NCBI GenBank assembly: GCA_039519185.1
Contig: CM076846.1
Span: 130,964,851-131,028,850 of the forward strand
Source: Astragalus membranaceus
Lineage: Eukaryota; Streptophyta; Magnoliopsida; Fabales; Fabaceae
Direction of reading: 5' to 3'
DNA: 64,000 nt
Shown: positions 1 through 11,654 of the stretch, piece after piece
Numbering within the stretch: the first letter of the stretch is position 1
How the letters are laid out: each line of letters starts with the position of its first letter
The notes under the pieces: generated by a model
Told to the model about the DNA's origin: nothing
Database searches by the model: none
Seen by the model: only the letters and a program-made list of their open reading frames with translations
Translations under genes and position numbers: made by a program

Positions 1-2934
1 TGCATTCAAGTTGAGGTCTCTATAGGACTCCAACAATCTCATATCATGCATCATAATCTCTGCTATGTGGATGGATTTCCTACTTAGTGCATCAGCTACA
101 ACATTAGCCTTCCCCGGATGATACTTCAATTCAAAGTCATAATCTTTCAGAAACTCCACCCATCTTCTTTGCCTGTTATTCAGCTCCTTCTGATCAAACA
201 AATATTTCAAGCTTTTGTGATCACTAAAGACTTAGAAACGAGACCCATATAGGTAATGTCTCCAAATCTTTAGTGCGTAAACAATAGCCGCCAACTCCAA
301 ATCATGAGTCGGATAGTTCTCCTCATGAGTCTTCAATTGCCTGGATGCATAAGCTACCACTTGTTGGTTCTGCATGAGAACACATCCCAAACCCTTTCCA
401 GAAGCATCGCTGTAAATTTGGAATTCCAAAGATGGATCTGGAAGAATTAGGATTGGAGCAGAAGTCAACCTAACCTTCAACTATTGAAAACATCCCTCAC
501 AATCGGCATTCCATATAAACGGCTGGGCCTTACGAGTCAACCGAGTAAGTGGAAGAACCAATTGTGAAAAACCTTGAATAAACCTCCTGTAGTAACCAGC
601 TAAACCCAAGAAACTTCTTATTTCGGTGACAGATGTTGGTCGTTCCCAGTTCAACACCGCTTCTACTTTACTGGGATCCACCGCAACTCCCGATTGGGAA
701 ATCACGTGTCCCAAAAACTTCACTTCCGGCATCCAGAAGTCACACTTCGACGGCTTGGCATACAATTTCTTTTCTCGGAGTACGTTCAGAACAATGCGGA
801 GATGTTGAACATGGTCCTCAATGGTCTTAGAGTACACCAAGATATCATCAATGAAAACTACTACAAACTGATCAAGGTACGTGTGAAACACTCGGTTCAT
901 GTAATCCATGAATACCGCTGGAGCATTAGTCAAACCAAAGGGCATCACTACGAACTCGTAATGTCCATACCTAGTACGGAAAGCTGTCTTCGGAATATCT
1001 AAGGCCCGTACCTTTATTTGATGATAGCCTGATCTCAGATCAATTTTTGAAAACACCACGGCACCTCGAAGTTGGTCAAGCAAATCGTCTATCCTTGGCA
1101 GGGGATATTTATTCTTAATCGTCACTTTATTCAGTTGCCGATAATCTATGCACAACCTCATGCTACCTTCCTTCTTTTTGACTAGCAACACCAGAGCACC
1201 CCATGGAGAAGCGCTCGGTCGAATGAACCTCTTTGAGATCAACTCTTCAAGTTGAGACTTCAATTCCTTTAATTCTAAGGGAGACATTCTATAAGGAGCA
1301 ATAGAGATTGATCCGGTACCAGGAATCAATTCTATTGAGAACTCTACCTCTCGGTCAGGAGGTAAGGATGAAACTTCTTCTGGAAAGACATCTAGAAATT
1401 CATTTACCACTTGTACAGATGACAAATCTAAACCCGTTTCAGTAGATGCAGACAACATAATAAGAATAGCTTCCGCACCTTGGAATAATGACTGGCTTGC
1501 TTCGGTGTAAGAGATCGTTGCTTCAGAATCTGCCTGTGTCAATCCTACGGATTCGGAGGCGAAGCTAATTGTTCGATCAGCACAGTTGATTGTTACATGA
1601 TTTTCAGCCATCCAATTCATACCCAGAACAATGTCCATACTTCTCATAGGCAAGCATATAAATTTCACAACAAACTGTCTGTCGCCTATGACAAGTAGGC
1701 AATTTTCACATAATGCTTGGGTCTGGACACGACCCTTGGCAGCAGTTAAAATAGTTATTGGTTCGGATAGCTCAGACAATGCTAGTCCCAACCGATCCAC
1801 ACATGCTTGCGAGATAAAACAGTGAGTTGCACCTGAATCATATAAAATATTGACTGAATTATTAAAAAGAGATCCCGTACCCCTCAGAAGATTATCAGTA
1901 GGTGTGATTGTTCGAGCATCCAATGTGTTGATTCGCCCCTGACCAGGAGCATTTGGTGCTCTTTGCAAATTCTTCTTTGTTGGGCACTTGTTAGCATAGT
2001 GTCCCTCTTCATTACAAACATAGCACCGATCTGGCCTTGGCGGACACTCTCCACGGTGATGTCTTCCACAAAGTCTACAATTCCTGAATTGTGCAGAATC
2101 AGACGATTGCACCTGCTTCCCTTTGTAATTACCTCCTTTCCCCGAGTCATGCCTGGGGCCCATCTGAGAGCCAGATGGTCCGGTGTTCCTCTTACTCTGA
2201 TGGAACGCCTTCCTACTTGCATATAGTCTTGTCAAATCACTTTCGGCAATATATGCTTGTTGTACCATGGCTGCATAGTTGCTCCTCGGAAAAGAACTAA
2301 GACTTTGAGCAATATCCTCTCTCAACCCATACTTGTACCTGTCAGTTTTCCATCGGTCATTGGGGGCATATCCAGCTAAACCGAAGAATTGATACAACTC
2401 TTCAAATTTAGCCGTGTATTGACCCACGGTCGATCCTCCTTGTGTGAGAGCTAAAAACTCATTTTCCTTATCAAACCTCATTGCCGTGGGGAAGAATTGT
2501 TCCAGAAATGATGTTCGGAAATTTTCCCAAGTCGGGGGAGTTCCCATTGTCTCCATCATGGCCCTAGCATTTGTCCACCAGTTATTGGCCTCTCCCTTCA
2601 ACATATGGGATGCCAACCTCAACTTATCTTCATCGGTCACTTGCATTGTTAGAAAGATATTTTCAATGTCATCTAGCCAATGTTGTGCTCTCATGACATC
2701 CGGCCCACCTCTGAACTCGGAGGGTTTCATTTTCAGGAATTCTGTGAAAATTCTCCTTGGGTTCACTTGTGGCTCTGGAGCTTGATGCTGCTGAGCATTT
2801 TGCTGTTGGATTTGTTGCTGCTGATGCATAAGCATCATGTCTTGCATCATTTTTTGTTGGTTCTCAATCACATTCTGCATCCACTCAAAATTCGGATCAA
2901 CGGGAGGAGGAACGCCCCTACCTCTTCTGGCCAT
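1..2934 (-). pseudogene. Gag-Pol polyprotein of element J, two in-frame stops, 3' end cut by window
   Basis: Encodes the retrotransposon capsid and replication enzymes. I start it at the Met at 2934 (MARRGRG), not the upstream in-frame Met at 2991, because the Gag-like glutamine-rich N-terminus follows it directly. Visible in order: Gag core with a WWTNAR helix and an FLEQFFP motif; two zinc knuckles (CRLCGRHHRGEC, CYVCNEEGHYANKC); protease DSGATHCF; RT with an intact FIDD active site; RNase H with YSDASGKGLG. The frame is broken by a stop at 481-483, where relatives read Gln-Glu-Leu, and by a stop at 232-234 just before the RNase H VFSDHKSL motif. Positions 1-231 continue the same frame to HPGKANVVADALSRKS. 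Integrase is outside the window. Both breaks look like single-codon changes to TAG and TAA, so the copy is probably non-functional but not very old. Confidence 0.88.
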
Positions 2935-3054
2935 GATTCTGCGAAATATGCACAAAGTATTAAGTTGATCAAGCTCAATGTCTAATAGCATACTAAGAAA
3001 ATCACGACTGGAAAAAGCAAAGACCCTATAAGCTAAGTCCGACTAGGTCGAACC

Positions 3055-3066
3055 GCTCTGATACCA
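3055..3066 (-). other. Primer-binding site of J (initiator tRNA-Met)
   Basis: The minus strand reads TGGTATCAGAGC, the usual plant match to the 3' end of initiator tRNA-Met. It lies 2 bases inside the LTR edge at 3069 and sets the orientation of J. Confidence 0.9.
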
Positions 3067-3529
3067 ACTGTAACACCCCGATATTTTTATTGTTTAAAAA
3101 CACCCAAGTGCACATCAATCATACATCAGAGATAATAATTCCTGCTTAGACACTGAATACCATTATAAAATTTTTGCTGAAATATAACTTAACCGTCTTA
3201 TACACAAATAAGACCATACGGTACTCAGACCGTAAACTGTCAGCAACTATGGTAGTCAGAGTCATACAAGAAAGCGGAATGAAGATAAACATAACACTAA
3301 TGCCATAGTACTGTGATACATGGACAACAGAAGGAAAACAAACTTAAACATAAAACTAAGTCATCCTCCATCACCAGGGGCCACCTACTCGTGCCTCTGA
3401 GATTTCTTCTGTCCCTGTTTATCTGTAAAACAACAACATTTAAACAGTGAGATACAATCTCAGTGAGTTCTACCGAGACCCTTACTAACTCTCTCGGTTC
3501 AATTAATAATCTTTTTTTTTTAAAATCAA

Positions 3530-3725
3530 CACGACACCGGCTGCAATAAAGTGCTAACCCCGGTGAACGTGAACAAACAAAGTGCGGCACCGACTGCAAA
3601 TCCAGTGCTAATCCCGGTGTATCGCACAGTACGACACCGACTGCAAATCCAGTGCTAATCCCGGTGTACGTACAACAAACTCATGACATAACACCGACTG
3701 CGAATCCAGTGCTAATCCCGGTGAA
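3530..3725 (-). repeat. Hairpin-forming tandem array in the J LTR
   Basis: About four copies of a 50-60 bp unit contain CACCGACTGC, then GTGCTAATCCCGGTG. CACCG and CGGTG within a unit can pair. Arrays with related words occupy the same LTR position in A, C-type and H elements. Confidence 0.75.
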
Positions 3726-4107
3726 CCCCCTTACCAATAGTACATTCTCCTATTGGCACGGAGCCTAGGTTGGGGGAGCATGACGGTCCCGCCTAGTATG
3801 CCAAAACATGGGTTGTCACCCAACTCGATATACATATATAAACATATATCTACAATCATATGAACTTTCAGTCCATTCAAATTATACCTTACCACGTAGG
3901 ACTCATAGTCCACTTTGTTATCGGTAAAATATGTCCGCACTCGTATACTATTATTCGGTTTTTCGAAACGATTTCAATTTCAAAAGTATTTTATAAAACT
4001 CTATTTAAACATACCCAAAATCATTATAGAAAGGTTAGGAAAGGGTTAGGAAAGGATTGGAATTGAAACGGAATCATTTAGGGCACTTTGAAAAATTTGG
4101 ACAGAAC

Positions 4108-4226
4108 TAGGCGCACGGGTCGTGCCCCTGGACGCACGGGACGTGCATCCTGTTAGACATTTTTAAACACGAAAACAGAACCAAGCGCACGGGTCGTGCC
4201 CCTGGGACGCACGGGTCGTGCGCTTT
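4108..4226 (-). repeat. GC-rich palindromic island in the J LTR
   Basis: Three to four copies of a word around GCACGGGTCGTGC, itself an inverted repeat (GCACG...CGTGC), stand in AT-rich surroundings. It sits between the possible donor and the hairpin array. Other LTRs here carry different GC-rich words at the same position. Confidence 0.7.
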
Positions 4227-4993
4227 TGACAGCATTCCAAAAATGGTCTGTTTTAAGAAAATTTGCTTTCCGATTAATCCGAAACTCGCCTCGATCGATT
4301 CCTAACTCAAAAACAGACAGTACCAAACAGTATACCAGTCCAATCAACATCAAACAATCAAGTAATTCAATCAAAAACTCAACGATTACGAATTTCGTTA
4401 AAACGCGATATATTTCAAAATAACGTTTTCGACTCAAAATCTTTCGACACCAAGTCACACAATTCATTTCAAAACGGAATAAGCCTAAACGTGAGTAAAA
4501 CTCACCCTTGAAGCGAGAGTCGTTGCCGAGCCGAAATCACCGATATGTCAAAACCACCGAATCGAACCCAATCAACACCAATCCGCTTCTAACTTCGATT
4601 CGAGCTTCAACTCGCATACAATCGTTCTTGGCTTCGATCCTAGTCATGATTAAATCATCAATTTCATCTCACAATCCAAGATTTCAACAATTTCCATCAA
4701 AATCCTCATAAAATTCGTAGGTTCATAAGTTGGGGAAAAGCGGATGAAAACTTACCAAGCTTCGAGGGTTTGGTAATGGAGTGTAGATGATGATGGTGCT
4801 GAAATTTGGAGGGGTGGGCTTCACTTTTTCTTCTTCCTTTCTCTTCTTCTTTCTCTTCTTTTCTTCCTCTGTTTCTCTTCTCTTCTCGTGGACCTTTCTT
4901 TCTTTCTATTCTCTCACACTCACACACATATATATATTTTATTAATAAATGAGTGGTACACTAGTGAAAAAACAGGAAAAGAATGGGACTTTT

Positions 4994-5116
4994 TAAGTCG
5001 GATGCCAAAATATCCGACTTAAAATATGGACGCGGTGGCAGTTTTGTAATAAACTCAGGAAAAAATTTATGGCGCTTATCTTCGAAGTCGGATGAAAAAT
5101 GACATCCGACTTTATA
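4994..5116. repeat. Left subterminal inverted repeats of the CACTA element
   Basis: Two inverted pairs of AAGTCGGAT and ATCCGACTT are separated by 6-13 bases (about 4996-5021 and 5086-5114). In En/Spm such repeats bind the element's own DNA-binding protein. That role is inferred here. Confidence 0.8.
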
Positions 5117-6654
5117 TGTGTAATTTTTTTTTGATTAAAAAAATACTGAAGCTCTAGGTTACCAAAAAAGAAAAAAATCAGCTTCACTTCGCGTACCCTC
5201 TCGCTCTTTTCACACCCATTCACGTTTGAAACCCTAAACCCCTTTCCATCTCTCTCGTCTCCATCTCTGTCGTCTCCATCTTCCATCTTCCTCCGCCGTT
5301 CTTTTCACACCCATTCGCGTACCCTCCTTGCTCTCTCGGCCAAGTTTCCATCTTCCTCCGCCGTTCTCTCCTCTCTGCCGTCGTCGCTTCCATCTTCCTC
5401 TGCTGTTCTCTTTCTTCTGGTTCTGAAAGGTAAACCACTCCTCTTTCTCTTTCTTGTTGCTATTAAAATGTTCTTCAGCTTGAAGCATCTGAGAATTCTG
5501 TCTACCTTGATATGCTTCAATTGTATGTGCATGGAACATGGAGTGGTTACAAGAGTAAGCGTGTGGATTAACGTTTCTGTTCTTTCATCATTCCTGCATT
5601 TTTGACTTGCGGGAATTTTTCCACCCATTGTTTTTCTTTGCCAATAGTATGCTGTTATCTTAACAATTTTGAATTCGTTCTTAATGCAATGTCTGGATGA
5701 TCATGGTAAATGTGGTTATAGATGATGTATATGTATCACAAATTATAGTTAAATCCTCTTCCTAGATTTTCCAATCAACGTTAGGACTCTATAACTTTCC
5801 TTTTGAAGTACACCCCTCACTTTAGATGAATTAAATTGACTTTTTAAAGGCATGTCGTTGTTATAGTTAGTATGAAAGACTTACCGTACATGTGGACTTA
5901 TGATAAGGCATGCCTGCCTGCAATGAAGCATATTTTTCATCTTGGGATTGCATAGAATCATGTCCTGATGTCCTGCTATTTTTGAACCCAACTATGTGTG
6001 CCTGCAATGAAGCATATTTTTCATCTTGGGATTGCATAGAATCATGTCCTGATGTCCTGCTATTTTTGAACCCAACTATGTGTGTATCGGATCTAAGAAT
6101 TTAGCTGGCTCTATTTTCAACTTAGGAAATAATATCAATTGTAAAATTTGTATAGTTTTCTTTATTTCATAATTTTTATTTTTGCTTTGTGTGTCTGTTT
6201 TTATTACTTCAATTTTGTCCTATTTATATGCATGTGGAAATATTATGTTATTTATCAAGAAGTTTAAGTGGCTTATAGGTAATGCGGATCGTCTTCCACA
6301 ATTGATACCTGATCAAACCCTAAAGCTTAAGCAACTTACAGTTCTTACACTGGCAGAGACATACAAGGTAAAACCTATTAATCCAAAGTTATTGGCTATT
6401 TGGGTGAGAATTTCTTTTTTGACTGTGTTTTTGTTTCCATACATGGTTGTTTCCAAAAATCATCTCTCTGGTCCTAGTTGGGCTGATCATCTGGCCATTA
6501 GCAATACTTCAGTCTTGAATTTTATTTCTCCTTGGGTAAAATTCGTAGATAAACTCTGACTACAACTTCTTGTTCATTAGCAACTAGTACATTGTAACAA
6601 CTCTGATGGTGTCAAAGTCAAGCTGTGTTGAATCTTGTTTTGAACAGAAAGTAT
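5117..6654 (+). other. 5' part of the CACTA element: pyrimidine-rich leader, no clear gene
   Basis: Positions 5190-5440 are CT-rich, like a plant 5' leader. Positions 6270-6367 read as a possible exon (a segment ending LTLAETYK before GTAAAA), but I cannot tie it firmly to the downstream gene. There is no recognisable transposase. Confidence 0.5.
5917..6084 (+). repeat. 84-bp tandem duplication in the CACTA element
   Basis: Two adjacent copies (5917-6000 and 6001-6084) look identical. An open frame crosses both, but only because 84 is divisible by 3. I see no coding role. Confidence 0.9.
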
Positions 6655-8071
6655 ATGTTTAACTTGAACAGAAAGTATATGAGCCATTTGGGTATATGGT
6701 GCACGTAAGTACATATTAGTTATTTGTAAAACTTATTCCTAAATATTTTCTATAGTTATTGAACATCTTGTTTTAATATTTTAGGTATTTGCATCGCGAA
6801 TGTATAGCAAGGGAGATTAGTCATGTGTATGGATTTTTAGATCCATACAAAGTTTGTGGTAGCAACAAAGCAGAGACCATCCAATCATATATCCAGAAGA
6901 AGTTAATTGGCCAGAACAAAACATGCTTTCTAGCGCCATATTTGATTGGGTAAAGTATCAACTGTCTAAATGTAAAGTGTATCAATTCTTTGTCTGATTA
7001 TGATTTAATTATTGTTGTCTAATTCTACAGCAAACATTGGCAATTGTTTGTCATTTGTACTACTGCTAATACAGTTGTTTGGATGTGCTCGCTTCACAAT
7101 CCTTCACCTAAGGAATTGGTTGTCTTGATTAACAAGTATGTTGTCTTCTATTAATGGTCATAGTTCTGTGATTTAAAATGCTTTACAGTTATAGCTGACT
7201 GTTTATAATATTACCACAGTGCTATGAATGTATACTACCGGACGAAAGGGCTTAGGACACCAAAGCCTCAATGGGTGACACCTAAAGTAAGTATTTGCTT
7301 TGAAAATTCCTATTTGTTTTATTTATGCAATTACACCAAGGAACAAAATTAGTTAGCAACATATTAAGCCTGAGTTAGTTTCAGTTACTTAGTATAATAA
7401 GCAATTACGGTTAGTTTGATCTAACCTCCAGTTTGTTATGGTTAGTTACATAATCTATGGTGTTGGGTGGTGTATACAGTATGGTGATCATGGAGGTAAC
7501 AACAAAGAACAGAAGTGAGTACAGAAAAAAGTTCAATAACTTCTGATATAGAGAGTTTGAACTTCAACTTGTGTTTATGATGAATAAATATTGGACTAGA
7601 CGACTTAAGAATAAAAATTTCTATAACTGTAGTATATGTGATCAGCAATTACGGTTAGTTTGATCTAACCTCCAGTTTGTTATGGTTAGTTACATAATCT
7701 ATGGTGTTGGGAAATTGATTTTGTTGGTTTGTTATTTATAGGTTGCAAAACAAAATGATACCTATTCTTGTGGCTATTATGTGATGATAAATATGATGAC
7801 TATTGTCTCTGCAACTATCACTAACAATTGGAAAAAGGTAATTGAATTTTTCAACTTTTAAGATTATTACTAGATAATTATTATTGAGTAGATATTAGAT
7901 TAACTCATGGTTATTATTTATCTTTTATTGTTTTAGGTATTCAATTCAACTGATCCATTCACATCTGAAGAATTGAAGGACATTAGACAGGTTTGGGCTG
8001 AATTCTTTCTAAGGTTGTATGCGGAGGAGCGTAAGCCGGTTGGAAAGGAAGAAAGAAGAAATCAACTTTAG
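6655..8071 (+). CDS. Ulp1-like (C48) cysteine protease gene of the CACTA element, spliced
   Basis: Exons read by eye: up to 6704, 6785-6949, 7031-7135, 7220-7286, 7742-7837, 7937-8071 (stop TAG at 8069-8071). All five introns begin GT and end AG and keep the frame. The joined protein reads through IWCTYLHREC, FLDPYKV, SYIQKK, then KHWQLFVI with the expected catalytic His, VVWMCSLHNPSP, NDTYSCGYYVM with the catalytic Cys, and a tail VWAEFFLRLYAEER. This matches the Ulp1/SENP-like domain common at the end of plant CACTA genes, which cleaves ubiquitin-like proteins from targets. The expected Asp of the His-Asp-Cys triad, after VVWM, is Cys here. As I recall, several transposon-borne family members share this change. 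The true start is unknown: 6655 is only a Met in the first readable exon, which also holds a 24-bp duplication (LNRKYM twice). Confidence 0.72.
7401..7711 (+). repeat. 67-bp direct duplication, copies 244 bp apart
   Basis: Positions 7401-7467 recur at 7645-7711 with no differences seen. Both lie in the fourth intron of the Ulp1-like gene (7287-7741). This makes that intron longer than the other four. Confidence 0.85.
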
Positions 8072-8365
8072 TGAAAGTGTAGTGCATTATCATACATTTT
8101 GAAATATTATTAGAATATAAAGAATTCGTGTACTTGTTTTTTTTTGAATTGATGGAAGTGTAGTATTTACGTATATTTTGGTATGAAATTTAAGAGTTTA
8201 ACTCTATATATTTAAGTAAAGTAGTTTAATTACCTGTGTGTGTGTATGTGTCCCTCTTGCCTAGCTGAAATTGTAGTACTTTAGTTGTCTTTAAAGTATG
8301 TGCAGGTGCAGGAAATGGTTATATGAAGGGTGAAGAAAAAAAAATATTTAAAAAAAAAAAGTACT

Positions 8366-8616
8366 TTTAAAGTCGGATATAGACGCGTTATATCCGACTT
8401 AAAAACAGTATTTTAAAGTCGGATATGTTTCTTAATCCGACTTTAAAGGGGTTCCAGATAAATCTTATAAAGTCGGATAAAAGCAACTATCCGACTTTAA
8501 AACTGGCTTTTAAAGTCGGATTCCCATTCGACTTTAAAATTGCAGACTTTCAAAGTCGACTCGATCGAAGTCGGATTAGGATCCGACTTTAAAAGCCCCA
8601 AATATCCGACTTTAAA
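8366..8616. repeat. Right subterminal inverted repeats of the CACTA element
   Basis: At least five inverted pairs of AAGTCGGAT and ATCCGACTT are packed into 250 bp, each with a short, differing spacer. The right end is denser than the left, an asymmetry often seen in CACTA elements. Confidence 0.82.
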
Positions 8617-8834
8617 GCCCTTTTTTCCACTAGTGGTAGCGTGGTCCAATTACCATATTGATCTTAATCCCCTATTTTGATTCCAAAACTTCCTTGATCC
8701 GTATTATCCGGTTAACGGTCTAATGCCATCCAATAAATAATTTTAGCACTCAATAAATTTACCAGTCAAGTACTAAATTATTCCTATTGGGTCAACATCC
8801 AGATAATTCGCCTAATTATTTTGAGGATGTTACA

Positions 8835-9810
8835 GCGAACTTGAATACGAATAGGTAAGTGAGGTAACTGCCGACTGTTTTCACGTTGCGAATAACCATC
8901 AAAGGATTAATTGATGGATCTGCTTGCAAGTGACTGAAATTTCCGAAGTGAAGCTTGGTGTGCCGCGTGATAGTTTTGAAAAATAATTTTTGTGAAAACC
9001 CGCATGCCAAAGTTAATTTTGGGGACGAATCAAGAGGCTAATAGGATCTGATTGAGGAAAATCATATAAGGCGTGCTTAGGTTGAGGGGAAACTCAACGC
9101 TACTGGCTAATTCGAAAAGGGATTGGGTGCGTCGTAGATGAATATAATGTGAGGAAAGTTACAATAAAGGAAGAAGGGTTTTGTGTTCTGTCTGATAGTT
9201 GTTTTGAGAACAACTGATATGATTTTCATTACTTTCGAAATTAATTGATGTTCCCACGGTCTATTTCTACGTTTAAGATAAACGTTTCTGGTAAATCCTC
9301 ATTCCATCTTTTTGAAAAGTTCTATCTCGAAATCCCAAGGGCGAGTCAGGAAGTTTCACAGATGACTTTTCCGTCACATTTTTCAATGTGTATGAGAACT
9401 GTTGTGGATATCAGAAGATTTGTTAAGAACGCGTTTACACCCTCCGAGGAAATCGTGTTTGTTTTTACCTCTACCGAGGAGTACCAGTTTGTGGATCTCG
9501 CTTTCAACATATATTTCTATCAAGCGTCTTGTATTAGACCCTTTGATTTAGATTAGTCAAAGTTGGGGAGTAAACGAGGATAATTGGAATGAAGCTTCGG
9601 AAGTGTTTTCAAACGCGGTGCCGAGCCTATGTAGGCGAATGATGAGTTTCTCGTGTAGATTCGTAACGAGAGAGTTCATATCAAGGTAGTAGTGGATCAT
9701 ACTTGGAGATTGATGTGCCAACTTTGTGAAGGTTTTCTACACTTATTTCTACACTTATCTCGGTTAGTCGGATGAAAGACTTAACGAAATTTTGAGGACA
9801 AAATTCATTG
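8835..9810 (+). other. Noncoding 3' tail of H, no gene seen
   Basis: Shared with A and C, and located where integrase would be in a complete element. A short open frame at 9245-9556 is not kept in the C and A copies, so I do not call it a gene. Confidence 0.7.
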
Positions 9811-9823
9811 AAGTTGGGGAGAA
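9811..9823 (+). other. Polypurine tract of H
   Basis: AAGTTGGGGAGAA directly before the LTR start TGTAACATCC. This is the expected plus-strand primer. The same tract is at 17371-17383 (C) and, inverted, at 19850-19862 (A). Confidence 0.85.
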
Positions 9824-10036
9824 TGTAACATCCTCAAAATAATTAGTAGGAATTATTTGGGTGTTAACCCAATTAAATTAATTTAGTACTTGACTTGTAA
9901 ATTTACTGAGTGCTAAAATTATTTATTGGTTGTCATCGGATCGTTGATCGGATAATACGGGTCAAGAAAGTTTTGGAATCGAAATAAGAGATTTAAATCA
10001 ATATGGTAATTGGACCACGTTACCAACTATATATAC

Positions 10037-10039
<3 letters not shown>

Positions 10040-10101
<62 letters not shown>

Positions 10102-10114
10102 GTGTGTGTGTGTG
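10040..10114. repeat. TA microsatellite followed by GT repeat
   Basis: About 60 bp of alternating T and A, then about 14 bp of GT. It starts about 215 bp into the H LTR, where related LTRs have a shorter TATATAT stretch. It may be an expanded TATA-box region. Confidence 0.9.
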
Positions 10115-10954
10115 TTAAAAAGAAAAGAAAGGAAAGAATTAAGAAAGGAAGAATGCGAGAGAGAGAGTTACAGAGAGGAGAAAGGAGAGAAAGAGAGAAA
10201 AGAAGAGAATGGCGTGAGGGAGAAGAGAAGAGGGAGAGAGAAGACTTCACCGAAACGACTTCCTTCCAACACGAAAAATGTTCGGCGTTCCTTCCTCTTC
10301 GTTTTGGTACCAAAATCTTCATCATCAACTCACTCTCCTCAAATCCACCATTTTCGAATTTAAGAGGAATTAGAGGTTTTTGTTGTTCAAGCTCAAAGGA
10401 AAGCTTTGGATGGTGTTTGGGAGCGAGCTCAAGGTGGATAGCGCAAATATTGAAGTCCGATTTGGAGTTTGTGAAGAATCAAGGGGTTAGGGTGCAAATT
10501 GGGGTTTTTGTGAATAGTGGCTTAAGGTTGAAGAAGATGATGAATAGTGTTCATGAAGGATTTCGGGGAATTCGGTATTTCGGTCAAAAAGAGGTTTCGC
10601 GATCGAGTGGAAAGCTTTGAAAGCGGATTTGAGCGTCGTCGGAACGGAGAGTTTATGCGGGGAATGTTCGGGTTAGGAATCGATCGGAGCGAGTCTCGAG
10701 TTGTGTCGTGTTGAAATGGGATTTTTGGTGATTCGATTTCGAAAGATTTTGACTTAAAAACCGTTAATTGAAAAATATGTCGCGTTTTGATACAATTCGT
10801 TTAAAATGAGTTTTTGATTGATTTGATTGATTGTGTGACTTTGATTGAGACTGTTTTTATAGTTGTCAAAACTGTTTTCAATCGGAACAAAAATCGGAAT
10901 TGAGCGGAATAGCGAATTTCGCAAGAAAACGGAAAACCTGCACTTTTCTGCAGA

Positions 10955-11070
10955 TGGTCGCGTCGCGACCCGTCCCCTTCGCGTCGCGACCTGGCCCAGT
11001 TTTATCACGCAAAAAATTTCTGTCGTTTTTCGCGTCGCGACGGTAGCAGTTCGCGTCGCGACACTTTGCA
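10955..11070 (+). repeat. GC-rich palindromic island in the H LTR
   Basis: Four copies of a word containing GCGTCGCGAC, in which GTCGCGAC is a palindrome. It is at the same relative LTR place as the islands of J and A but has a different word. Confidence 0.72.
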
Positions 11071-11461
11071 GATTTTCAGCAACTATTCACTGATTTTGTT
11101 TTCGCAATAACTTTTGATCCGGGAACCCGATTGAGGTGTTCTAAGATGCGTTTGAAAGCTTATTCCGAGGTCTAACTAAATATACAATTTAAAAAGGTAA
11201 AAAGAGCCGTTTTTGAAGTTCAAATTGTTTCGAAAGACCGAATAATAGTACACGTGTGCGGATATGTTTTATTGATAATAAAACGGACTATGAGTCCTAC
11301 GTGGTATGGAATAACTGATGCGGGATGATTATTATTTATTCGTCCAAACCGGTCTACGATTCACGATATATATATTATATCGACTATGGGAAACGGCCCG
11401 ATGCGGGTGTTATGTTCAGTTATCGGTCTAATGTAAATGAACTAAATGTTCATGTGAAAGT

Positions 11462-11562
<101 letters not shown>

Positions 11563-11654
11563 CGAGTCTGGGTGACGACCCATGTAGACATACTAGGCGG
11601 GGTAGTCATGCACCCTTACCCTAGGCCTCTTGCAATAGGGAAAGTACTATTGTT

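Larger units (their letters stand above)
3423..4505 (-). other. Possible intron inside the J LTR
   Basis: In element sense a donor AAGG/GTGAGT at 4505 is followed about 1.1 kb later by a pyrimidine-rich acceptor ending TTGTTTTACAG at 3423. The same pair occurs in both A LTRs. The donor matches the plant consensus well. Splicing is inferred, not shown. Confidence 0.4.
4959..8635 (+). mobile_element. CACTA (En/Spm-type) DNA transposon, 3.7 kb
   Basis: The termini are CACTAGTG at 4959 and its inverse CACTAGTG ending at 8635, flanked by a perfect 3-bp target duplication GTA (4956-4958, 8636-8638). Inside both ends lie repeated AAGTCGGAT words in inverted pairs, typical of CACTA subterminal regions. 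It carries an intron-containing Ulp1-like gene on the plus strand. I saw no TNP2-type transposase, and at this length the element is probably non-autonomous. It inserted into the J LTR. Confidence 0.93.
1..8834 (-). mobile_element. Element J: Ty3/gypsy LTR retrotransposon, 5' part only
   Basis: In minus-strand sense this holds the 5' LTR (8834 down to 3069), a tRNA-Met primer site, and gag-pol running off the left edge. The LTR is split by a CACTA transposon. Position 8835 onward resembles the 3' tail of a plus-strand relative (compare 16385 onward), so J inserted into element H. The right target duplication should be GCGAA (8835-8839), but the left one is outside the window. The protein order Gag, protease, RT, RNase H and the sequence style fit plant chromoviruses close to the Tekay/Del group. 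The lineage is my recognition, not a search result. Confidence 0.9.
3069..8834 (-). repeat. 5' LTR of element J, interrupted by a CACTA element
   Basis: On the plus strand it starts TGTAACACCCCG and ends GGATGTTACA, giving TG...CA ends. Without the CACTA insert and one copy of its 3-bp duplication it is about 2.1 kb (3069-4958 plus 8639-8834). The 8639-8834 part matches the first 200 bp of the H and C LTRs in reverse complement, which confirms one family. It contains a hairpin-repeat array, a GC-rich island and a possible intron, listed separately. Confidence 0.88.

Noticed and set aside
5910..6559. Possible membrane proteins in the CACTA left part
   Set aside because: One frame is a duplicated 84-bp segment and the other spans likely intron sequence. 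No recognisable domain.
9245..9556. 103-aa open frame in the H tail, considered as an accessory gene
   Set aside because: The matching regions of C and A contain stops and frameshifts, and the frame has no recognised motif.
10003..10620. 205-aa open frame with an Ile-Tyr run
   Set aside because: It translates the TA microsatellite and purine-rich leader of the H LTR.
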